A DNA stretch of 64,000 nucleotides from positions 16,306,775-16,370,774 of the forward strand of contig NC_134032.1 of NCBI RefSeq assembly GCF_964204645.1. The letters run 5' to 3'. The translations under genes were made by a program, and so were the position numbers. The notes below the pieces were generated by a model. That model did not search any database, was not told where the DNA came from, and saw only the letters and a list, made by a program, of their open reading frames with translations. The DNA comes from Tubulanus polymorphus (lineage: Eukaryota > Nemertea > Palaeonemertea > Tubulaniformes > Tubulanidae). This document shows positions 1-11,500 of this stretch, piece by piece. Position 1 is the first letter of the stretch; each line of letters starts with the position of its first letter.

Positions 1-180
1 TAGTAATAATCTCTTTATATCGTGGTAACGATAATGAATCCTAACTTTCCTTGCAACAATTATATTCCTAGAACAATTGAATTGAATTTGATGTATATAC
101 CAATAGATATGCAATTGATTCAAGGTGGAAACAATTGATCTCGTTTAACACCAATGGGGTGTAGGTTTTCACCAGCTAAT
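1..180. other. AT-rich unannotated flank
   Basis: No coding or RNA feature recognised before the first tandem array. Confidence 0.5.
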
Positions 181-189
181 AGCTGTTTT

Positions 190-489
190 GTAGCAGCATT
201 TGAGAGTTGATGTTTGGCAGTCTCGGAGCAGCATTTTGAGAGTTGATATTTGGCAGTCTCGTAGCAGCATTTTGAGAGTTGATATTTTGCAGTCTCGGAG
301 CAGCATTTTGAAAGTTGATATTTGGCAGTCTCGGAGCAGCATTTTGAGAGTCGATATTTGGCAGTCTCGGAGCAGCATTTTGAGAGTTGATATTTGGCAG
401 TCTCGTAGCAGCATTTTGAGAGTTGATGGTTGGCAGTCTCGGAGCAGCATTTTGAGAGTTGATATTTGGCAGTCTCGGAGCAGCATTAA
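190..489. repeat. 36-bp minisatellite, about 8 copies
   Basis: Consensus unit begins AGTTGATATTTGGCAGTCTC. The unit length is a multiple of three, so frames stay open on both strands as 12-residue repeats (NAAPRLPNINSQ on minus). This is a by-product of the repeat, not evidence for a gene. Confidence 0.9.
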
Positions 490-716
490 CAAAACCGACC
501 CTGCGCCACATGGTTATTCTTTGTTGTATGTTAGATGTATTTCGATAGTTGCGATTACACACAATGATCTGCGTAAATATAAAACTGAAACGACAAAGAA
601 AATGACAAATGAATAACAATGTCAAAGTAAATTTATTTAATCGTAAAAACAAATATGTAAATGTAATTTCATACAGTAACAGCATAATTACCTGATTTGC
701 ATTGATTCGATCTGAT

Positions 717-1133
717 GAGAAGCTGTTGATGTTCAACAAGGAGCTGTTGATGGATGACAGTGAGGAGCTGTTGACAAGGAGTTGTTGATGTTTAACAAGA
801 AGCTGTTGTGTGACGAGGAGCTGTTGATTTCCGATGAGGAGCTGTTGTGTGACGAGGAGCTGTTGTGTGACGAGGAGCTGTTGATTTCCGATGAGGAGCT
901 GTTGTGTGATGAGGAGCTGTTGATTTCTGATGAGGAGCTGTTGTGTGACGAGGAGCAGTTGATTTTCGATGAGGAGCTGTTGTGTGACGAGGAGCTGTTG
1001 ATTTTCGATGAGGAGCTGTAGTGTGACGAGGAGCAGTTGATTTCTGATGAGGAGTTGTAGTGTGACGAGGAGCAGTTGATTTTCGATGAGGAGCTGTTGT
1101 GTGACGAGGAGCTGTTGTGTGACGAGTAGCTGT
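717..1133. repeat. 18/21-bp compound minisatellite (GAGGAGCTGTTG)
   Basis: Alternates GAGGAGCTGTTGTGTGAC (18 bp) with GAGGAGCTGTTGATTTCCGAT-like 21-bp units. Open frames (Glu/Leu-rich on plus, Ser/Asn/His-rich on minus) follow from unit lengths divisible by three. Confidence 0.85.
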
Positions 1134-1239
1134 TGATTTTCATTCTTAGTCGTTGCAAAAGTTCTTCAAAAACATGCATAACGGGCGACCAATATGTGAC
1201 CAAAGTTTAATTTGTATATTATTTATCAATTATTTTATA

Positions 1240-1425
1240 TTCTAATTTTTCAGTTTGAGAATTTTTAGAAGTTCTTTTTTCAAATGCAACAGTTTGAGAA
1301 CTTTAAGAAGTTCTTTTTTCAAATGCATCTTACGACAATTTGCGAACTTTAAGAAGTTCTTTTATCAAATGCATCTTATTACAGATTGAGAACTTTAACA
1401 AGTTCTTTCAATTACACCATAAACT
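1240..1425. repeat. Degenerate repeat of AGAACTTTAAGAAGTTCTTT
   Basis: Four spaced copies of a short, self-complementary motif (GAACTTnAAGAAGTTC) about 50 bp apart. Confidence 0.6.
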
Positions 1426-1761
1426 AAGAACTTAAAGGATTCTATATTTTTCTAATTTTTCAATTTTTTTTTTGATGAATGCCATGAATCGTTGCGATAG
1501 GAATCGCACCCGCAAATAAATTGGATGAAATGAGATCAGATTTTTAAAGATTTTATAATGTTTTGTTTTGTTTTTAATTTTTTAATTTTTTTTGGATGAA
1601 TGACATGAATGGGTGCGATAGGAAACATAAACAGAAGGAACCAGGCCCAATTCCCGGCCACCTTCATACTGGACGTTGACTCAAAAACGTCCTTAAAAGA
1701 AAATTTAAAATGAGGGCAGTTTAAAGTCATACCCAGGACAAATTTCAAAAGCGAAGTCGAA

Positions 1762-1987
1762 TTAACCCTTTAAAGCCCAGACACTCTAGGAAACTTATCA
1801 AAGGTGAGTGTGTGATGGCACCTTTCCCATCACCTGCCTTTGATAAGCTCCCAGAGCGAGCACCTTTAGGAGCCAACGCCCAGTATGCTGGGCGGGAAAC
1901 AGAAACGGGAAGGAAACAGGCCCAATTCCCGGCCACCTTCATACTGGACGTTGAGTCAAAAAGGTGCTTTGGGCTTTAAAGAGTTAA
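1762..1987. mobile_element. TTAA-flanked MITE, piggyBac-like ends
   Basis: A 226-bp unit with TTAA at both ends. Terminal inverted repeats read CCCTTTAAAGCCCA on the left and TGGGCTTTAAAGAG on the right. A TTAA target with ends starting CC(C/T) is typical of piggyBac-type non-autonomous elements. There is no transposase inside. About 100 bp of it (GGCCCAATTCCCGGCCACC onward) is repeated at 1646-1748. Confidence 0.55.
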
Positions 1988-2071
1988 ATCGACACGCCTT
2001 AGAAATGAGTTAAAATCAGGGCAGTTTAAAGTCGTACCCAGGACGAATTCACCAGCCAAATCAAACCCATA

Positions 2072-2372
2072 CAACAATGTACAGTTAAAACTATGTACAG
2101 TTAAAACTATATACAATTGAAACTATGTACAGTTAAAACTATGTACAGTTAAAATTATATACAGTTAAAACTATGTACAATTAAAACTATGTACAGTTAA
2201 AACTATGTACAATTAAAACTATGTACAATTAAAACTATGTACAGTTAAAACTATATACAATTAAAACTATGTACAATTTAAACTATGTACAGTTAAAACT
2301 ATGTACAATTAAAACTATGTACAATTAAAACTATGTACAGTTAAAACTATGTACAATTAAAACTATGTACAA
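2072..2372. repeat. 16-bp minisatellite (CTATGTACARTTAAAA)
   Basis: About 19 units of CTATGTACAATTAAAA with A/G and G/A variants. The same unit forms a second array at 4509-4965. Confidence 0.9.
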
Positions 2373-2835
2373 GTCAGGGCAGTTTAACGTCATACCCCAG
2401 GACAAATTCACCCGTAGAACTGGTCCCAGAGTCAAAGCAAACCCAAACAACTGTGTGATTGGATCCAGACTCAAATCGAAACCAGAGAGAGTTAGTCACA
2501 ACCAGAAAACTGTGGAACTGAATCCCGACACAGGCAGCCAGTAACAACAGAACCATCGCGTCCTGTAAGCTACAAACTAATAAAAGTTTCCAATAAAAAA
2601 TCACTCAAGTCGGTTAAAAGCTTACTCCAGACTAGATAAGCCTTCGAGATAGAAAGTGAAGACCAACTCAGAATTAAAATCTGAGTTTAAAGAATGCCTC
2701 AAACACGTGCGATCAATTGATCTAACAAAAAGCCAGGGTTATACCATAGTTAACATAGACAGTAATATCACCTCACCCATGTGCAGGATGATATCTGTCC
2801 ACCTGTACAGTGTTCACCTGTACAGTGTTCTACAG
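2373..2835. other. Unique sequence, no gene seen
   Basis: Holds one stray copy of the ACTGTGGAACTG motif near 2511 and nothing coding that I can support. Confidence 0.5.
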
Positions 2836-3914
2836 TAATACCGGTCCGAACTAACAACTACGTTCAATCATCTAGTAATACCGGTCCGAACTAACTACCA
2901 CGTTCAATCATCTAGTTATACCGGTCCGAACTAACTACCACGTTCAATCATCTAGTAATACCGGTCCGAACTAACAACCACGTTCAATCATCTAGTAATA
3001 CCGGTACGAACTAACTACTACGTTCAATCATCTAGTAATACCGGTCCGAACTAACAACCACGTTCAATCATCTAGTAATACCGGTACGAACTAACTACCA
3101 CGTTCAATCATCTAGTAATACCGGTCCGAACTAACTACCACGTTCAATCATCTAGTAATACCGGTCCGAACTAACTACCACGTTCAATCATCTAGTAATA
3201 CCGGTCCGAACTAACTACCACGTTCAATCATCTAGTTATACCGGTCCGAACTAACTACCACGTTCAATCATCTAGTAATACCGGTCCGAACTAACAACCA
3301 CGTTCAATCATCTAGTAATACCGGTACGAACTAACTACTACGTTCAATCATCTAGTAATACCGGTCCGAACTAACAACCACGTTCAATCATCTAGTAATA
3401 CCGGTACGAACTAACTACCACGTTCAATCATCTAGTAATACCGGTCCGAACTAACTACCACGTTCAATCATCTAGTAATACCGGTCCGAACTAACTACCA
3501 CGTTCAATCATCTAGTAATACCGGTCCGAACTAACTACCACGTACAATCATCTAGTAATACCGGTACGAACTAACTACCACGTTCAATCATCTAGTAATA
3601 CTGGTCCGAACTAACTACTACGTTCAATCATCTAGTAATACCGGTCCGAACTAACAACTACGTTCAACCATCTAGTAATACCGGTCCGAACTAACTACCA
3701 CGTTCAATCATCTAGTAATACCGGTCCGAACTAACTACTACGTTCAATCATCTAGTAATACCGGTCCGAACTAACTACCACGTTCAATCATCTAGTAATA
3801 CCGGTACGTACTAACTACCACGTTAAATCATCTAGTAATACCGGTCCGAACTAACTACTACGTTCAATCATCTAGTAATACCGGTCCGAACTAACTACCA
3901 CGTACAATCATCTA
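2836..3914. repeat. 40-bp minisatellite, about 27 copies
   Basis: Unit begins TAATACCGGTCCGAACTAAC and ends AATCATCTAG. Variant positions (CCGGTCC/CCGGTAC, ACAACC/ACTACC) recur with a 320-bp period: the rare AGTTATA variant at 2914 and 3234, and the GTACGAA-ACTACTA pair at 3001 and 3321. This is an 8-unit higher-order repeat. Confidence 0.9.
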
Positions 3915-4044
3915 TCAGCCATAGAAATACAACCAGACAACGAGCGGCGAACGGGTTAAACAAGCAGGCTTAACGAACAGCCTTCACGAGTGGGCTTAAT
4001 GAGTGAGCATAACCAGCCGGCTTAATGAACAGGCTTAACGAGCC

Positions 4045-4410
<366 letters not shown>

Positions 4411-4508
4411 AGAGAGGGGGACCTGTATGTATATATATACATATATATGTTCATTAAGATGGTCACCATAGACACAAAGTGGAGGGAGAATTAAAAAGAA
4501 CCTATATA

Positions 4509-4965
4509 CACTATACAACTAAAACTATATACAACTAAAACTATATACAACTAAAACTATATACAACTAACACTATATACAGTTAAAACTATGTACAGTT
4601 AAAACTATATACAACTAAAACTATGTACAACTAAAACTATGTACAACTAAAACTATATACAGTTGAAACTATATACAATTAATACTATCTACAGTTAAAA
4701 CTATGTACAACTAAAACTATATACAATTGAAACTATATACAATTAAAACTATGTACAGTTAAAACTATGTACAATTAAAACTATATACAATTAAAACTAT
4801 ATACAATTAAAATTATATACAATTAAAACTATATACAATTAAAACTATGTACAGTTAAAACTATGTACAGTTAAAACTATATACAATTAAAACTTTGTAC
4901 AGTTTAAACTTTGTACAATTAAAACTTTGTACAATTAAAATTATATACAATCAAAACTATTAAAC
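4509..4965. repeat. Second 16-bp minisatellite array
   Basis: Same CTATRTACAAYTAAAA unit as 2072-2372, about 28 copies, more diverged. It abuts the 38-bp array directly. Confidence 0.9.
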
Positions 4966-6467
4966 GCACCGAACTGTGGAACTGAGTCCAAGTGTAATTA
5001 AACGCACCGAACTGTGGAACTGAGTCCAGGTGTAATCAAACGCATCGAACTGTGGAACTGGATCCAGGTGTAATTAAACGCACCGAACTGTGGAACTGAG
5101 TCCAGGTGTAATTAAACGCACCGAACTGTGGAACTGAGTCCACGTGTAATTAAACGCACCGAACTGTGGAACTGAGTCCAAGTGTAATTAAACGCACCGA
5201 ACTGTGGAACTGAGTCCAGGTGTAATTAAACGCACCGAACTGTGGAACTGAGTCCACGTGTAATTAAACGCACCGAACTGTGGATCTGAGTCCAGGTGTA
5301 ATTAAACGCAACGAACTGTGGAACTGAGTCCATGTGTAATTAAACGCACCGAACTGTGGAACTGAGTCCAGGTGTAATCAAACGCATCGAACTGTGGAAC
5401 TGGATCCAGGTGTAATTAAACGCACCGAACTGTGGAACTGAGTCCAGGTGTAATTAAACGCATCGAACTGTGGAACTGAGTCCACGTGTAATTAAACGCA
5501 CCGAACTGTGGAACTGAGTCCAGGTGTAATTAAACGCATCGAACTGTGGAACTGAGTCCAGGTGTAATTAAACGCATCGAACTGTGGAACTGGATCCAGG
5601 TGTAATTAAACGCACCAAACTGTGGAACTGAGTCCAGCTGAAATTAAACGCATCGAACTGTGGAACTGAGTCCACGTGTAATTAAACGCATCAAACTGTG
5701 GAACTGGGTCCACGTGTAATTAAACGCACCAAACTGTGGAACTGAGTCCAGGTGTAATTAAACGCATCGAACTGTGGAACTGAGTCCAGGTGTAATTAAA
5801 CGCACCGAACTGTGGAACTGAGTCCAGGTATAATTAAACGCATCGAACTGTGGAACTGAGTCCAGCTGAAATTAAACGCATCGAACTGTGGAACTGAGTC
5901 CACGTGTAATTAAACGCATCAAACTGTGGAACTGAGTCCACGTGTAATTAAACGCATCGAACTGTGGAACTGAGTCCAGCTGAAATTAAACGCATCGAAC
6001 TGTGGAACTGAGTCCACGTGTAATTAAACGCATCCAACTGTGGAACTGAGTCCACGTGTAATTAAACGCACCGAACTGTGGAACTGAGTCCAGGTGTAAT
6101 TAAACGCACCGAACTGTGGAACTGAGTCCAGGTGTAATTAAACGCACCGAACTGTGGAACTGAGTCCAGGTGTAATTAAACGCACCGAACTGTGGAACTG
6201 GATCCAGGTGTAATTAAACGCATCGAACTGTGGAACTGAGTCCACGTGTAATTAAACGCATCAAACTGTGGAACTGAGTCCACGTGTAATTAAACGCATC
6301 GAACTGTGGAACTGAGTCCAGCTGAAATTAAACGCATCGAACTGTGGAACTGAGTCCACGTGTAATTAAACGCATCCAACTGTGGAACTGAGTCCAGGTA
6401 TAATTAAACGCACCGAACTGTGGAACTGAGTCCACGTGTAATTAAACGCACTGAACTGTGGAACTGT
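4966..6467. repeat. 38-bp minisatellite, about 39 copies
   Basis: Unit: TGGAACTGAGTCCAGGTG, TAATTAAACGCA, then CCGAACTG. The TGGAACTGAGTCC half is shared with the 36-bp array at 32686-33138 and matches the terminal inverted repeat of a foldback element at 20892-21003. Confidence 0.9.
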
Positions 6468-6576
6468 AGAACGCTGTTGAAGCTGTTGTGTTATTCATTT
6501 GGGTATATGTTATAATTGATTTTTTTTCAGTGAAGGCATATTAGGTGCACATGAACGTCTCATGCGTTCAAGGCAC

Positions 6577-6963
6577 CTAATATCCCTTCACTGAAAGAAT
6601 ATTTTTCAAATCAGTCAACAAATCCGGAATTGTCCCAGAACGCAGCCGCTCCTCCCACATTCCATCCGTATGCCGGGCCACCACCTCTACCTCTCGGGCC
6701 ACTCGATCACTCGCCAGCTTTTTGGCGAGTGACCGAGTGACCGCCCGAGATACGGATGGAGGAGCAGGAGGAGCAGGACCCGCACCATCCCCAGCCCCAC
6801 CACCATCCCTCCTCGGCCTCTTCCTATTTATTCTTACCCCTTCCTCCTGATTGCCTTGATCAGCCACACCATCCGCAGGGGCAACTCTTGCCTCCCCTCC
6901 CTGAGGAGCCACGACGACCGCAACTTTTCTTTTTCTTTTAGTTTTTTTGGGCGGTGGTCGTGT
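6577..6963 (-). CDS. Micro-exon gene, exon 10 (last coding exon)
   Basis: 387 bp starting in phase 0 after TCTCTTTACAG and ending at a TAA at 6577-6579. It holds TRPPPKKTKRKRK (predicted nuclear-localisation cluster), an Ala/Asp/Glu-rich middle, a second basic patch (RINRKRPRRD), a Gly/Ala/Pro linker, and a C-terminal stretch ending in LRSGTIPDLLTDLKNILSV that looks helical. Directly 3' of the stop, 6535-6596 forms an imperfect inverted repeat around TGAAGGCATATTAGGTGC. Confidence 0.7.
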   Translation of the reverse strand, partial: TRPPPKKTKRKRKVAVVVAPQGGEARVAPADGVADQGNQEEGVRINRKRPRRDGGGAGDGAGPAPPAPPSVSRAVTRSLAKKLASDRVAREVEVVARHTDGMWEERLRSGTIPDLLTDLKNILSVKGY

Positions 6964-8547
6964 CTGTAAAGAGAAAAAATAAAAAATTTGTTTAGCATAA
7001 AATTAAATATCAGTATTAAAAATCAAAATGAGAAAACCAGCGATTCAACAAATAAACACCTATACGTAATTAAGATATTTGGCAATTGGCCGGGGGGGGA
7101 GAGGTGCGGGGAGGTGGGGAGTTTTAATACTGGGCTGTCATGTGATACAAATATCAGAAGTCTACAGCCTTCTTGTAAAAGTCGGCCTCTGCACACGGGC
7201 CACGGTGCCGAACTCATCAACCGAGTTGCCCCGATGACAAAATCGGATTTTGTTTGTCAGGAAATATTGGAAATCATATTCAGAGACGTGTCATGCATGC
7301 AATCTTCATTGAGAGGCTAGAGGAGTATTTCAGCCAATCACCAGTCGGACGGCATGACTCCGCAGATGGCGCTGATCGGCGAAAATATCCGTTATTCGAA
7401 AAAAAATTACTCGGATCGAAACGGTTTTACGTGGAAATCTATAATTCCATTAATAGGTTTTTGTTGAATTTGTTGCTAACTAGACGTATAGGATTATAGA
7501 ATATTTACTGAACAACTGAATTCTGAGTTGAGTGATAACTGTGCAGACTCAAAACATTGAATTCAATTCATCTTACAAACTCTAATAGAATATGATAAAA
7601 TAAATTCAGATTCTTACCTCCGTCAGATCTCCTTCAGACAGCCGTCCCCGGACTCTATCCGACCATCTTTTGGCACCCGGGGGCGGCTGTCTGATAGGCC
7701 GCTGCTGAGGCGAATTCCCGGGACGTTGTGGGGGAGGGGCAGCAGCGGGCAACAAAGGATTCACCGGTGGTGGGATCCTATCTGGTACCAAGTTTCGCGC
7801 AAAATCCTCGACAGGCCCCCTAAAGGGGCACTCCTGTAGAATATCTACGACTGTAAAATAGAAAGAGAGAAATACATTAAACAACGAGTCGAAGGGTTTC
7901 AAACGCTGTAAATATGAATATTATCCCACCAGGGGGCGTCTGACACTATTAAAATGTTATATCAATAGTTATTGCGTTGATTTAGCCGCAATCGCTGATC
8001 AGATTGTTTATTGTTTTTGGAATAACTAGGAAAAGATCAGTAATTTAAACGGTTTTACTTTGTTGTAAGGTTGCATGATTAATATTGGTTCATAATGATT
8101 CAACGAAAAATGTAGTTTTTCTAACTGAAACGTGAATTGTTTGTCTCGCTACGAGCAAATTGAGTATCAGAGATTCTGAACTTTGTGGGGCTAATAATTG
8201 GTTGAATATTTTGACTAGATTTTGAGATATCAGGTGACACTCTTATAGCTGCCCTTAAGGATATTGTATGAAAATAGTTGAACTACTTACACTCAGGTAG
8301 AAATAATCTGACGAACTCCTCTCGCCGGAACGCACGTCGAATACGAAATGCAAGTGCTGTAAAAACAATAATACAATTCATTAAAATCACATACATTGAT
8401 TACAAAACTAGTTTGAATTCTAAAGCAGTTTGTCATAGGTGAACTGTGGATCCTGAAACAGAACCCCGCCGGGTCCAGTGCCGGAACAACGATTCTGTTC
8501 TTCTAACTCTATCGAGGAGGTTGCCCCAAAACAGAGCAGATCCATCG

Positions 8548-8594
<47 letters not shown>

Positions 8595-11500
8595 CGACCT
8601 GAGATCTGTCTGTAATTAGCTGTAAATTTGTCATTTATTTATCCGTCACTCCGTGCATATAGTTCACATACAACCCGTGCGGTGGCGCTATTTATGATGT
8701 TATCTATGACAATCAACACAAGCACGTGTGCGCGCTAGTACATGGAGCCTATGCATAATTGATAAAATAAACATTGATTGTTCACTGTATTCACAGACCT
8801 ACGGCACTATTATTTTTAAGATTTCGTTAGCAATTCACTACTTTTCTAAAAATCACTATTTTTGATTTAATGGTTTAAATTCTCTCTCTTATCATCAGAG
8901 CATCAGAAAATTGACTATTTTTTTACTAAAAATCATTATTTTTGATTTAACAGTTTAAATTCTCTCTCTTTTCATCAGAGCATCAGAAAATTCACTATTT
9001 TTTTACTAAAAATTATTATTTTTGATTTATCGGTTTAAATTCTCTCTCTCTTTACAGAGAATCAGAAAATTCACTATTTTTTACTAAAAATTATTATTTT
9101 TGATTTATCGGTTTAAATTCTCTCTCTTTTCATCAGAGCATCAGAAAATTCACTATTTTTTACTAAAAATTATTATTTTTGATTTATCGGTTTCAATTCT
9201 CTCTCTTTTCATCAGAGCATCAGAAAATTAACTATTTTTCTAAAAAGCACTATTTTTGATTTAACGGTTTAAATTCACTATTTTTTTTAACTAAAATTCA
9301 CTATTTTTGATTTAATGGTTTAAATTCTCTCTCTTTTCATCAGAGCATCAGAAAATTCACTATTTTTTTACAAAAAATTATTATTTTTGATTTATCGGTT
9401 TCAATTCTCTCTCTTTTCATCAGAGCATCAGAAAATTCACTATTTTTTTACTAAAAATTATTATTTTTGATTTAACAGTTTAAATTCTCTCTCTTTTCAT
9501 CAGAGCATCAGAAAATTCACTATTTTTTTACTAAAAATTATTATTTTTGATTTATCGGTTTCAATTCTCTCTCTTTTCATCAGAGCATCAGAAAATTCAC
9601 TATTTTTTTACTAAAAATTATTATTTTTGATTTAACAGTTTAAATTCTCTCTCTTTTCATCAGAGCATCAGAAAATTCACTATTTTTTTACTAAAAATTA
9701 TTATTTTTGATTTATCGGTTTCAATTCTCTCTCTTTTCATCAGAGCATCAGAAAATTCACTATTTTTTTACTAAAAATTATTATTTTTGATTTATCGGTT
9801 TAAATTCTCTCTCTCTTTACAGAGAATCAGAAAATTCACTATTTTTTACTAAAAATTATTATTTTTGATTTATCGGTTTAAATTCTCTCTCTTTTCATCA
9901 GAGCATCAGAAAATTCACTATTTTTTACTAAAAATTATTATTTTTGATTTATCGGTTTAAATTCTCTCTCTTTTCATCAGAGCATCAGAAAATTCACTAT
10001 TTTTTTACTAAAAATTATTATTTTTGATTTATCGGTTTCAATTCTCTCTCTTTTCATCAGAGCATCAGAAAATTCACTATTTTTTTACTAAAAATTATTA
10101 TTTTTGATTTAACAGTTTAAATTCTCTCTCTTTTCATCAGAGCATCAGAAAATTCACTATTTTTTTACTAAAAATTATTATTTTTGATTTAACGGTTTAA
10201 ATTCTCTCTCTTTTCATCAGAGCATCAGAAAATTCACTATTTTTTTACTAAAAATTATTATTTTTGATTTAACGGTTTAAATTCTCTCTCTTTTCATCAG
10301 AGCATCAGAAAATTCACTATTTTTTTACTAAAAATTATTATTTTTGATTTAACGGTTTAAATTCTCTCTCTTTTCATCATGTTCTTCTAGTTCTTTTAAG
10401 GTTGCAGCAAAACAGAGCAAATTAATCAGGTTAATTCTGAATGTTTAAAACTCAAGGAAATTTGGGAATTTAATGGCAGTAAATGGTATTTCGGGCCATC
10501 CTATTGTAATTGATATTGCTCCCCTGCCAGTGGTGGTTCACCTGCCAGTTAAAATAAGTGTCATTTGAAAAAGTTGATAATTATTTAACTGGTCCAAGCA
10601 AATACCGGCAAATAAAAATCTAAACAAGAACAAATTGACTAAAATGGACTAAATTTTGGTCAGTGTCAATTTGTAATGAAATGTCTTTTATTAGAACATT
10701 CTTTAAAACTCAACAAATGATTTCAGGGATGAGATGAGGCACATTTTTTTCATATTGCTATTTCTACCTTTTGGCATTTCTTCACACATAACACAAAAAT
10801 ATTTCATGCAAGAATTGCATAGTTAAACATGTTTATGACAAAGTTACAATTATGACCTGTAATTAGGGTACTATAAAAATCAGTGACTGACACTAACCTA
10901 CGAACACATGTACATGAACTACAAACATGTACATGTACTCCAAACATGTGCATGTACTATGAACATGTACCTGTACTATGAACTTTCTTGGGTCAAATCA
11001 GAGATAGATAAATACATACAGCCTGTGAGGAAAACTATGTAGGAAACACAAGACTTTTCAAAAATCAAAGTTTCCAAAATTTTCAGATTTTTCAATCAAA
11101 ACTACTGTTCAGATATGTTCATGTTTTTTTTCATATTTTTCCCAGGAATCTCCTCATCGCTGTGATTTTGATAGATCCTGAGCAAGTGTATCAAAGCCAG
11201 TTACAATCTAGCGTGAAGGCCGCCTCAACAACTACACCGCGACAATTCATTGGTTACGCCAGAAACTTTACCCAACTATTAGATATCGGCATCAAAGCCT
11301 AAAAATCTCACAATGAAAATGAGATTAAACAGACCAGTGTTACGTGTAAAAGCCGGCCGGCCACAACGTCAAAGCCACTCTTAAGCTAAAGCTAGGGGCA
11401 CACGAGCTATAAAGCTTAAGCCAGGGGCACACGAGCTATAAAGCTAAAGCTAGGGGCACACGAGCTATAAAGCTTAAGCTAGGGGCACACGAGCTTTAAA

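Noticed and set aside
176-1203. Open frames through the 36-bp and 18/21-bp arrays
   Set aside because: Unit lengths are multiples of three; the frames begin and end close to the array edges and show no domain.
2836-3914. Regular 40-bp repeats that might suggest a CRISPR array
   Set aside because: Units are head-to-tail with no unique spacers, and the window is eukaryotic; this is a minisatellite.
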